Assembly (NCBI GenBank): GCA_019722365.1
Contig: JADFUC010001579.1
Location: 1 to 64,000, forward strand
Length of the DNA stretch: 64,000 nt
Reading direction: 5' to 3'
DNA from: Lithospermum erythrorhizon
Lineage: Eukaryota; Streptophyta; Magnoliopsida; Boraginales; Boraginaceae
The first letter of the stretch is position 1. Each line of letters opens with the position of its first letter. The translations under genes were made by a program, and so were the position numbers. Under the pieces are notes generated by a model that saw only the letters and a list, made by a program, of their open reading frames with translations, had not been told where the DNA came from and did no database searches. Of this stretch, positions 22,030 to 33,238 are shown piece by piece.

Positions 22030-22869
22030 ATTTAGTATGTAAATGTCACATAACATCTTTTGGTTAGTATTAAAAACCAAAATAATTAGATTTTATACGA
22101 AAATCGATAGTATAGGGAGTCAGGGGGGACCTTTTCGAAACAAAGCGATACTTGATTATCACATAGAAATAGGAAGCAGAATGGCCAGATTTCAGCAATG
22201 ATATTTTTATGAGTCTTCAAGGAGAATTAAAAATAAGAGGGGAAGAATGCGCCGATCAGAAGTCGTATGAGAAATCGCTCTAGCCGTATCGGTTAGGTTC
22301 GAGGCCTAGGGGTATACTCGGTAGCCGAATAAGCTTCCTGTTGAGTGTTGTTGAGCTGGAGTCAGTGTTAGGGTCTAGGATCCAAGGAGGCTTGGTCTTG
22401 CATTGTGGTTTGGAGGTATGAGAGATTTGGGCCAGGGGTCTTGTCCAATTTTCAGATGGGTAAAAGGGCATGGGTTGAAGGGGTGGACCCGTAGTGGACC
22501 AGCCTGGTCCGTAGATAGAGTTGGACTAGGATCTGAATTTTGGCACTGGCCAGGGCTGTGTGGTTTTAAGAGCAGGCATGCTGAGGTAAAACTAGGCTGG
22601 CGGCCCTGGTCAAGGCTGCTTCGCTGTTCTGACTGATCTAGAGGCTGAGGAGACAGAATTATTTGGGCGGTCCAAATGGGAATTATGGGGCGGTCGAGTA
22701 TTAACATAGAGTGTGCATTAGCAAGTGACTAATGAACTGGGCCGGCTTGGGTAACATGTTCGACCTTGTAAGACCTAGCAGACCCAGAATACTCTCTTAA
22801 TTTGCTTGAACTGCAGTTAAAGAATCTTGGGCCCCCTATTCCGGTTCGAGGCCACGACTTTTAAAAGAA
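22030..22869. other. Unclassified intergenic DNA
   Basis: A G/C-richer stretch (22240-22700) has overlapping ORFs on both strands without recognisable motifs. GGTTCGAGGCC occurs twice (22291 and 22846). No tRNA fold surrounds either. Confidence 0.35.
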
Positions 22870-25800
22870 ATTTTGAAGGACACTGCGATAATGCCGTTTA
22901 ATACACAACGGTACCGCGTTTCCACTATAATAAATTAATAATAATGCATTCGACCATTTTAGACAGCGTGAATCATAGTTGGTTTTGGCAGTACTGCGTT
23001 TGTTAAAACAACCAACTAGTTTTTGTAGCGATGTTACATGATAGCATTTCTTTTGTATGTGAATAAGCGTGGTAACGTTTGATTCAATGTTGCGTTTATT
23101 AAAAGCGGTATATAACGGCTATTTTGTGGCATTGGTACCGTTTAAATCAAGCGGTACCACGTTTAGTACTAAATAACTTAGATTACTCTCTTTCGGAGTC
23201 GCGATAGTCTGGTTTAATCGAAGCGTTACCCATGGTTATTCAGAAGCATGAAGTCAAAAAAAACCCGTGGAGAGGTACATAAAGGGGATAATAAGCTAAG
23301 CCTAGATTTCTCACAATTCACAATCATTTGTGAAAACTCAATGGAAATATGACAATCTGAGAATCTTATATTGAAGAATTATATTGAAATTTAAGGATTA
23401 TCTCGAGACTGCATTAGATTTCGATCTACGATCTCTGATCCTCGTTTGCTCCATCTCCGGTTTGCTATTATTTACCAACTTTTTATAAATTGTAGTATTT
23501 TTTTGTTTTAAATTAATGGCATCAAAAGCGTAATCTTAGTAAAAATGTTCAAAGTGCTAGTCTTGAGCGTAATACAATACAATGATTATGTTAATTTAAG
23601 AGGATGATGATCGTATGGCGAACTACCCATTATTAACTCGATCTAATTACTCTGGATACTACTAATGAAAGGAAAAAAAAACTTCGTGGATTTGGAAATA
23701 TTTTTAATGGAGGCCGAAGTGAAAAGCAAGCGGCGGCTTGTATAAATTGTAAAGGCTACTTTATCATGGAGAAAGCAGATTGGGGGAGTAAAGGGGAGCA
23801 GTCATCTTGCTAGGCAGCAAGCGGGAGTAAGCCAAGATCACTAAGAAATGGGTGGGAGGGTGAGTACAGGCCAGTGATATCCAGAACGGTAAAACTTTTT
23901 GCTTGTCTTGGCTTATAAGTTAGTATGAAATTTGTAATCGGTAGTTCTTTGCCTTTTAATCATTGTGATGGATGGCGTTTACTAAATGGATTGAAATGGT
24001 TAATCCCAGGAAGCTATCACATTATCCATAAATCTTCTTTCACGAACTATGCTTTTAAAATATTTTAAAAATGAAGGAAACTTTAGGTAACACTCTTATA
24101 AGATTTACTTATAAAATGTGTTTGACTAGTGATATTGAGGGTGTCTTTTTGGTTTTGATACAATAGTATTGTAGCAATGTCATTGGGATTGATCAAAGGT
24201 GGAGTGCTGAAAATTATATATTTTTAGGTGATTGCTAAACATACTTGATATTCAAATTTACGGGTAATATGCTAAAATGCTGATGATTACAAATGTTTAA
24301 ATAAGATTACTTGATTTTATTTGATAATCGTCCGATAATACTTAGATTCTGCCGATCAAAAATTAAAGAGGCACATTAAAGCAGGATTTGAGTGAACTTT
24401 TTATGTTAGATGTTTATGTCGTCCGCTTGATTAGTTTGCTAAAATCGGAATAAAAGTTGTTTGGGATGAGTTTATTTTACTGATTAGTAAGTTAATTTTG
24501 TTGTTAATGGCGGAGTAAGAAAGACATGAATCACTCAAAATGGTTGAGGCTTCGGTAAGAAGTTTAAAATTAATTTTGGATTGTGAAACTAGATGGAATA
24601 GAGCTTCGATCTGCTAGTTCATGCGTATAGCATGAGGAAGAAATCTCGATTTTTATGAGAAGTATGTTCAGGTGGTGAGTATTACATTTCAGCATATACT
24701 AATTGGAAACATTGTTATGAATTACTTAAGTTTTTAGAGCCATAAAGATTATACTAAAGTTTTTCAACTCAATCAGAGCCAAATATTCATGCTGCTTTAG
24801 AATGTGTAAAATTCATTCTACTCCATTCTGTATGACTAAACAAGAAATGATTATGTTGCTAAATTATGATTCGAATATGGAATAAGTTTTTTAAAATATT
24901 TTTCATCTATCACATGCATATGCAATTAGTATAATCTTGAATCTTGCCCAGCTAAATTAAAAGCATTTTAATTTATGTGAAATCGTATTGCTTTGAATCT
25001 CTGCCACTTTAATCCGGAACTAAAGTTTTGATGTTCAAAAATGGAAAGATGGAATGAAGCATTATATGTATAACATGTATAAGCAAATACCAAATAAAGG
25101 AGGTATGGACAAGGTAAAGACCCACACCTTCCAAGTGGTATACAAAGAATTTGTGTGGCCCGCGGGGAGTTAAATCTGAGAAGTCAACATGATCACCTTA
25201 GAAGAAGCGAGTTCTAGAAGCTTTAGGTGAAATTGATCCGATCGCTCCATGAGACACGAATGAGCTAGCTTCGATATTTTATCTACTAACTTTTTTGAAT
25301 TGAGTCAATGCAATGATAAAAATCGCTTTTTGATATATTAAAATGGTGGGGCAGCAAGGAAGCACTTTGTTTTACGGTCTTATCTACAGATAGCCCAAAA
25401 GGAAATATTTTATCCTTGTAAATGATAGCCATTGAATCCGCGTTTAGCATGGCGGAAACTCTGATACACTCAAAGGCGTTCAAGACTTACAAGCTCGTGA
25501 TTGAAGTATGTGTGTGTGCATCAAGGATTGGGCCGAGCATAGGATGCAAGATAAAGACACGGTCATGGAGCGAAAGAGAGAAAAAGAATGTTCGATGATG
25601 CTTAGGCAGCATTGAAAAGAAGAAATTCAGAGAAGGCGAAGAAACCTGATAGACATTGAAAAAGACTCCGACAAAGAAGAGTCGAAGATGAATTAATTTA
25701 TGATGATTGAAATTGTAGTTTTGTAGCTTAATAACTTTATTATTGAAGGAAACTCATGTAAACTCTGGCCGCCGCAGTACATAAAGCGTGAGCGGCTGTA

Positions 25801-27790
25801 AAATGTTCTTTTTAATTCCCGCTACAAATAGACTCTATTGTTTTTTAAACTTATTGATTTAAGCATGGTACCGTTAAGGCGATGCGGTACCGTTTGAAAT
25901 CGAAAAATGCAAAAAAAACTCCGAGCAACTTTCTGTATTTTTTAAGTTAAGATCAAGCAGTGCAGCGTTTAAAATTAGATTAATAGGGTTCCAAACATTC
26001 AATTGAGAACCGCGATTCCTCGATCTTGAGCTCAAAACCAAAATTCTCTCAAACTCGTCTTCAATTTCCTACATAAAATAATCTTTCAATTAGTTAATTA
26101 CGTGCATAAATAGTATCGGTGCTAAAATGGCACCAAAAAGAGCTCCCAAAACAAGGAAATTGTGAATTGCAAACAAGAAACTAGGAGGAAATTGCCTTGA
26201 GTACTTTACAATACCACCACATTCATCGCCCACAAGAGGAAGAGAAGATATAGGGGGTGCAATGGCGAAAGGAAGTTCGAGAAGGGTAGGAGGTGGAGGT
26301 ACTAAGATCACGAGGCGGGGGATGTACCTTGATGAAGGGAGAATAAAAGGCGGTCAGGTAATCTTTATTCAATTGCAGGAATCATGCCAAAACTTAGCAC
26401 ATTTACTACTTTTACTAGTAATTGGTATCCACCATTGTGTACATAGTTTTATGAAGATCCGTTAAACTGGCGTTATAATGATAGTGAGGGAGTCTTTGGT
26501 TGTCGTTACAATAATAGATGGATTCCCGGGTGGCCTCCTTTGAGAGCAGATTTAATAAAAACACATTTGGTATGCTTAGTTGGGAGTCTGGATGATTACC
26601 AGGAAAGAGGGAGTGCACTAATTGGTAGATCCCGCATTACAAGAATGTGTCAAAGAGAGCAACTATATGATAGTAGAATTAGAAAGAAGGCATAGTGTAT
26701 AAGAATAATTTGAATGGTATACAAAAAACTTGTTTGGAAAGTAGAGTATCCGATTATTCTTTTTGCCATCTACTAGTCAAACATCCGAACTAAGTTGTTT
26801 GCATTACCGTTTGTTATGTGAAGTCTATATTGAATTTGCGATGAGTTAATATACGCGTTGATACTTAAACTTATATGGATGTTTCATCGAAAGGCGAAAT
26901 TGACCGCCCGATATGGCATGATTACATCTACTCATTTGTTAGTTAATATCAAAGTTCCTATTGGAGTAGATGGGTTGATTTTAAGAAGGACTCTAAATGA
27001 GGAAGGCAATCATTGATTAACGGGGAAGTCTTTATGTGGAATGAGGGTATTGCGGTCAAATGGGAAGTGTTTTGGTTTTAGCAGGATGTTCGGAAGTAAA
27101 TTAGTGGAGGGTTCAACAAGCGCTGAGGGATGGGTACACTCTACTTTTTGTTGGCCAACAGGTAAGGCGACCGAGGCACGGAGAAGCCGAGGGTCTGCGT
27201 TCCCAGGATGCGTCGATAGAGCTATGTCGATGTTGGAATCGGTCACCTTGACATGTTAAAATTTTGTAAGTTAACGAGGCATCAAAGTTGATATGGGGCG
27301 GTAAAGTCTCAACGAGGCGTGAGGAGTTGTGGGCGAGGCGTATGAATGGGCGAGGAGAGGCTGAGGGGTAGAGCCGGGGAGCAAATGCGGGATTCGAATT
27401 TGAAAACATGTTTCCATGAATAATGTGCTTTTGAATGGCTGATTATATTGATGTTTAGTATTAGAACAATTTGAACTTTTTATGTTATGCGACTCTTTAT
27501 TTTTCTAATTTCGAATATTAATATGTTTGATTAGCATTTGATTACACGCTTTAAATTGTTGTTAATGTGGTATCGTTTGTTTTAAATTGAACACTATTGT
27601 ATTTGGTGAGCTCCGTTTTGGGTATTAGCATTGATGCCAGGTAATTTTAAAAGTACCGTTGTATGACTAATCTAAATAGGGTTATTGTTATTAGCGACCA
27701 CGTTAATAAAGTGTTACTACTTGGTTTTAGCATTTGATGCCAGGTTTAATATAAGCGATGCCGCGTTAATATACTGGTTTCAGGGGGCAC
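22870..27790. repeat. Unclassified repeat zone with recurring GGTACCGCGTTT-like motif
   Basis: At least seven related words lie at 22880-23170 (for example CGGTACCGCGTTT, CAGTACTGCGTTT and CGGTACCACGTTTA). More lie at 25866-25985 and at 27560-27775, all in the same orientation. Between them are many stops and no intact ORF. At 23615 a short frame MANYPLLTRSNYSG resembles the start of a Copia Gag, and at 26123 another reads MAPKRAPKTRKL before a stop. The zone is probably one or more decayed transposons; the class is not determined. Confidence 0.45.
23615..23668 (+). pseudogene. Possible Copia gag start
   Basis: The frame reads MANYPLLTRSNYSGYY then a stop. The pattern LLT.SNYS is common at the N-terminus of plant Copia Gag (UBN2-type) proteins. 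Nothing downstream supports it, so it is weak. Confidence 0.3.
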
Positions 27791-28468
27791 AGAGGCAGGC
27801 CGCGGGTATTGGGTGGGCTCGGAGCCGGGCACGGGCTTGGGAGTGATCCTCGGCTTGATTAAGGTCGACTTTATTGGTGGGCCGGGGCCCAGACAACCCA
27901 CGAGGCCGGTTTGATAACCGTGTCTAATTAATGCGTGATAAAAGGAATTTGGGAATTGGAGATGATTGTCTAATAATAGTGCTACTAGCTGCCCTATCTA
28001 TTATAGGAGCCGATGAAATCAGGATACTAGTTGAAAGACAGTCATTTTGTTTGAAAAATAGGAGAGTCGAAGTTTTTGAGTTGATAACTTAATTTTTTAA
28101 TGGAAATGACAATGAGCCGGCAGTAGAAGAGAGAAAATCGAGACAATCGATGACAAATGGAATGTGAAAATCGAGACAGGACAAGTATTGGGAAAAAATG
28201 TACATTCGAGAGTTCTACAGAGTTCGTGATCTTTCATTATCCCAAAAATATCATGTAGTAGTTTCGAGCATCCCATGAATATATACTCTTATTTAACAGC
28301 CTTCTTTGGGTTATGCAAAATGCATGTCATAAGTACACGAGTCTTAATGAATCTGTAGTGTCTGTTGGCATGTGGCGTGATCACTGTAGCATGAAGAAAG
28401 AGAGATGCTTATGGCTTATTTCGTAGTATTTTTTCACATAAATCTTGCGTCGGCTATGCCGCTCTCAT

Positions 28469-28815
28469 AATTCAAAATTCTTATTCTCGGTACATTTTAT
28501 ATTCTTGTACTCTCGCGTAACAATCTTGGAAACGTCGTCGATTTTTGTGACCGCCGTCGTAGCGCTTCGAGGTCCGGCGGCGAGGTTCAGAACCATTTGG
28601 GCGATAGCATTGCGGTCTCCTAGAACCCGGCCAGAAGGAAGCCGACTCTAGGATCAAAGGTGTGAGAGCCGATTTGACTTAGATTGACTCAAGTTCTTTG
28701 AGAAGCCCGGTCAAATCACAAAGTCAGGTTCTTGGAGAGAAAATTACGAAACTTGTAATAATATGTTAAGTGGAGTAGCAATTTCCAAAATCAGTATTTG
28801 TGGGGGTGATACAAG
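28469..28815 (+). repeat. 5' LTR portion of the decayed element
   Basis: The words AAATTCTTATTCT, GGTACATTTTATATTCTTG and AAACTTGTAATAATAT are shared with the copy at 32066-32420. The outer (left) part of the LTR could not be aligned. Confidence 0.65.
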
Positions 28816-29324
28816 AAGGCGTGAAAACACAAATGTCATCTGTTCGCGAGATTAAGTCGCCTCGTGAAAGCGCCTTGTCAATGAGGGCAATCCTTGAGGA
28901 ATCGATATCAGAAGATATTGGAGAATTCTGAGGCAGTCAAATGACTTGACTTGGCCAAAAGGCGAGGGGCCGATGGGTAGATCACCGTCTCGAACCATCG
29001 GGGGCCGGGGAGACACCGGTGAAGTAAGTGAGGCTATGAGGGAGAAACCCATGATAATTCTATGAGGGGCGCTAGCAGCGCCAGCGAGAACTTTCACGGA
29101 TACACAACTTCGTGGATCAGAGCCCGCGATCAGGAGTTAATTTGACATTAAAGAAATGATGAAAGGCATTTATACTTGACACGTTGCTAAAAAAAGAAAT
29201 TATAAAACCAAAATACCGTTCTGAGACCGTTTGGGATTCCGTTACAAAGGTTTATCTCCCACATGATTTACCGTTTAATAGTAAATGGCGACCGATAAAA
29301 CATTTGTAGGAATTTTTAGCGAAG

Positions 29325-29546
29325 ATGACTATAACTCCAATGATCCGATATTTATGCCAAAGCATTCTAAAAATAGTTTTCCGACGAACTTCCTTGGACT
29401 TGCTTAAGGATGAGGGAAACTACGAAGGCTATCATAAGCGCTATAACGACATCCTGCTCACAATTCCGGAAGTCAACAACAAGGTAGCTTATATGGCATT
29501 CTACATGATTTATAAAATACAGGAAACTCAAGAGACACTGATTTAA
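29325..29546 (+). pseudogene. Gag fragment
   Basis: A 73-residue frame with YEGYHKRYNDILLTIPEVNNKVAYMAFYM corresponds to the end of the Retrotrans_gag domain of Tat-type elements. Compare LRDYSNRFQRVLINI, then MARIAFYHGL, at 10442-10535. It is a short remnant without a start or a continuation. Confidence 0.7.
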
Positions 29547-31019
29547 ACCGTTATCAAAAGGGCGAACTCCGGCTCGAGTTACGCCCGATTATGTCGGGAG
29601 TTAGATTTGAAAAACAAGGAATCTAGGTCAAAAGCGACCTCCACAGCGATGCACTAAGGAAAAGAGGGGCGTTCTAAGTCACCAAAAGAAAAACACCGAT
29701 GCTGGGACGATTCTACAGTGAACCATGAGGGGGCAAGGGGTCAAGAAGAAATTTTGAACGATGCCTCAGGAAAGGCTTAGTCTTGATACCTGAGAAGGAT
29801 GCGGCCAGCGGGTTTCACCCCGTTGTAGAGTCTATAAAGCTGAGGTGTATGCCCCAAATTGAAGATAAGAAACTACTCCCTAAGCCAGTCTGGGATGGTA
29901 ATGAGTCACGGGGTTTGGACTTCCGAAGCCAGAAGAGTTGATAAAAAGAGATACTTGAAGAATTATCGGCAAATGGGGCTCAATGATGGCCAGTGTCCAA
30001 CTGAGCCACGCCCATGTGTGAAACTGAGCCGTTGAACTCCCAGAGACTTGCAGGCGTATTGATACCGTTTAGGGATGAGGTGACTGCGTAACTCTAGAAA
30101 GGGTTCGCAAGAAAGATCAATATATTCAATCAAGCGAGCCCGGCGTTAAGAAGCGACCCATTGCTTTCACGGATGATGATAGGTTAATCGGAATTGAATT
30201 CCATGATGAACTAAGTGGTGGAAGCCAGGTAATGCAATTTCACGGTTGAATGGATGTTAGTGAATCTGAGGCTGGGTTGGTATTTATATATTCTTTTTGC
30301 TTTGACAAATTCTGACGAACTCCCAAAGAGGCATTATTGACCTATCGCGCCCGACCGGTTTAAAGAATTAGATTTCGTAAATCTGATGGGGGTGGCTTTC
30401 AGATTGGATATAACGATGGGATCGAAATTTGGGGAATTAATTTACGATCGAGAACACAATTCTGAGTTGTGGATATCACAGGACGGTCATTGTCTCATAG
30501 GTAAGCCCGACTTTGATCGACTTTGAGGGGCATGAGAGGAATGCTGCCAGGTCACGTCTCAAGGGTCGGTAAATACAAGGAACCTTGGGCGGACTCCATG
30601 GGGCCAGGTTCGGGAAAATCATATGGAGATAAATTCGGTCAACACCGAGGTAGAAGAGAAAGATAACTCGCCCAAAGAAAGAGAAAGCATGAAGAAGGCT
30701 ATGCCACATGAGGAGATAAAATATGTCCCGCCTTGAGGAAGGAAATCTTTTGAAACGAACATTTAGAATCAGTTCGAGGAGTTAGGTGAAGAACATCAAA
30801 AATAGTTGATACCATTGATAAAGAGGAAGTTTAATTAATATTTTGCATAGGGACGAGGACATTCGGGGGTAGATCCGGCGCTTGCTTTACCGCGGGCTGT
30901 ATGTTGACGATTCAGCCGATAAAACAAAAAGCATTTAATGATAGAGAAAAACTGCTTGCCATCGGAGGAAATACATAGGGCACTTTTAATAAAGCACATC
31001 TTTATCTGAGTTGAAATTC

Positions 31020-31960
31020 ACTGCATGGGTGGCCAATGTGGTATTGGTCAAGAAACCAGCCCGAGGGAAGTGGCGTATAATGCCACGGACTTCCTTAATC
31101 CCCGAATCGAAATGTACTTGAGAGTTTCTATCATTTACCGTAGCAGGCGCAATTAAATAGGGCCAGCCATGAGGGTCTTTTGATTTCATGGATCTTTACC
31201 AAGGGGCCTCACGAGATCCGCATGGCACCCGTTGATGAAGAGAAAGCCGTGTTCCCTGCTTGAAGGTATGGCTTATATTCTTTGGCGGGTTATACCATTT
31301 TGGATTAAAGAATCATAGGTCAGCTTTTGACGGATAATTGATGAAATATTTGCGATGGAGGTGGAGGCGAAATATGGGAAATATATGTTGACGATATGTA
31401 TTTGGTCAAGAGCAGTGAAGGCGAGCATTTATTAAAAATCTCTTAGAAACCTTTAATATTTCGGAAAGCGAGGTTAAAGAAAACCCGAGAAATGCTCTTC
31501 GGCGTAGTGTCGGGGAAGTTTAGGTTCTGATCAACGCCAGAGGTGAGCTAATCGGACAAAATAAAACACTTATGGTTATGCTGACGACTACTTGACTACA
31601 AGGAATTGTAGAAATTAATGAGGATGTGTGGCGCTAAATAGGTTAAGTAGCAGAGAGTGGGGCGAAACACCACTTGAGAGTTTAAGGTCACGTATCGAGG
31701 AAAATTTCACATGGGATACAGGGGAATGCGGGCGTTCGAAATTTGAAAAAATATTTGGGTTCTCCACAGTTGTTGTCACGACCGAGACAGGGGGGCAGTT
31801 GAGAACTGGCCCATACTAGCCATTTTAAGATATTGCGGTCAGCAGCGTGTTGATAAAGGGGAGTGGGTGGGATCACCGAGGCCCATATATTACGTCGCCC
31901 ATTGTTAACCCAAGGGATACCAAGGAAAGGCTTTGATTATAGATAAAATGGCGTAAATCT
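31020..31960 (+). pseudogene. RT and RNase H remnants
   Basis: RT words appear in changing frames: AWVANVVLVKKP at about 31026, a GLYS-like piece near 31270 and YVDDMYLVKS at about 31391-31420, with both catalytic aspartates kept. A 'SGKF' motif region is near 31515. RNase H reads RPIYYVAH at about 31882. All are separated by stops and indels. Confidence 0.7.
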
Positions 31961-32065
31961 TAGTAAATCTTGTGAATGTTACATCATGATCGCTTTGAAG
32001 AAAAGAGAATGTATAATGACTAAGTAATCTTTCTGTCATCTGCATCCATTAATCTGTTCTACTTA

Positions 32066-32420
32066 ATTCCAAATTCTTATTCTACGGTACATTTTATATT
32101 CTTGTGCTCTTACATGGCTAAAATCTTGATCGTGAAGTGTTTGTGTCAAATGACGGCGAGGTTCAGGCTGTTGGGCGATGACATTGCAGTCTCACAGAAC
32201 CATTTGTAAGAAGGAGAGCGGGCCTGAGATGGGTGCTTGAGAGAGAACAATTTCAACCCGGTCAGCTCAGTTCTTTGAAAACATTCAATGCAAGAGAATG
32301 GGTTGTGGAAGCCAATCGGGGAAACTTGTAATAATATATTCATAGTGAGTGTGGTACAAAATGGCATGGCGGTAAGACTCGACTCGATAATTGCTGTAAG
32401 GCATCCGGTGGAGATGGTGA
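32066..32420 (+). repeat. 3' LTR portion of the decayed element
   Basis: It aligns with 28469-28815 through several 15-20 bp words and intervening divergent sequence. Confidence 0.65.
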
Positions 32421-32521
32421 CATAAATCCATTTTAATATAGTTACATCCAAGTATTTACATTTACGTAGCCGAATTAGGCAGTTGAAGGTTTGATATTGG
32501 GAAGTATATCATGAGTAACTT

Positions 32522-32583
32522 TGAAGGATCTACAATGAATCTGAAAAGTTAATGAAGGATCTACAATGAATCTGAAAAAGTTC
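32522..32583. repeat. 31-bp tandem duplication
   Basis: TGAAGGATCTACAATGAATC and the following bases occur twice, at 32522 and 32553, with one extra A in the second copy. The near-identity suggests a recent duplication. Confidence 0.85.
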
Positions 32584-32599
32584 AGCCCATGTTAAATAT

Positions 32600-33238
32600 A
32601 GAACATTCTTCATGTCGAGAGTAACAGAGACATGAGGATGAATATTAAAAATAGTGAGGGTGGGATGGAGTTTATTACTGTTGGGGGTAGAGGAGGCCGG
32701 TTTAGAAGGTTTGGTAGGTATGTTTTTTCATCACATGGGGAGATGGGGGGTGGGGGTGATTTTTCTTTTTGAGTAAATAGGAAAAACAATTTAGGTTTAT
32801 AATTTTAAGCTCTGATTATTATGATAAAATATGATAATTTTTGTGTATTTTATAATGAGTAGTACAATTTAATTATAGAACATAGATTCACCATATATAA
32901 TTAACTCAATAATAACAATATACTTTAATAGAAATTATATCCAAATGAAGATAATTGAAAAAAAGATTTTTGAGCTAAAAACAAAAAAGAATAAAAGAGA
33001 GTGACCGTGAAATAGAAAGGAAGTAGTGATACAGATTATAGAAAGTACGGCGGAAGTGCTGATGGAGTGTCCACTGTCCACGACAGTTGACTTTCTGATT
33101 ACCTGAATCTTCTTACTCACCTCCTAATCCCATCCTAAATTTCCTTTCCTTCTAACAAAAACTCAAAAATCATGAAAAATTTAACCTTTTAATCGACAAT
33201 TAATTTGAAACAGCATCTGTGAAAGTGTCGAAGCAATA
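32600..33238. other. Upstream region of gene B
   Basis: AT-rich DNA with a short G-rich run near 32740. The pyrimidine-rich stretch at 33119-33160 fits a 5' leader. No TATA box is confidently placed. Confidence 0.4.

Larger units (their letters stand above)
28180..32450 (+). mobile_element. Decayed Tat-like Ty3/Gypsy element
   Basis: Direct repeats at 28469-28767 and 32066-32343 are LTR parts. Between them, in order, lie a Gag fragment (29325-29546, with NYEGYHKRYNDILLTIPEVN), protease-region remnants (about 30150-30450), RT pieces (WVANVVLVKKP at 31029; IYVDDMYLV at 31388) and an RNase H piece (RPIYYVAH at 31882). Integrase and everything after it are missing. Many frameshifts and short deletions make this the oldest-looking Gypsy copy here. 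Exact ends were not found. Confidence 0.75.

Noticed and set aside
22285..22302. Possible tRNA B box (GGTTCGAGGCC), also at 22846
   Set aside because: No A box at the right distance and no cloverleaf can be drawn around either site.
22375..22707. Overlapping ORFs on both strands (110 and 77 codons)
   Set aside because: No recognisable motif; open frames arise from locally higher G/C.
26262..26465. ORF MAKGSSRRVGGGGTK... as a host gene
   Set aside because: No recognised domain, lies in a decayed repeat zone, and the upstream in-frame region contains stops.
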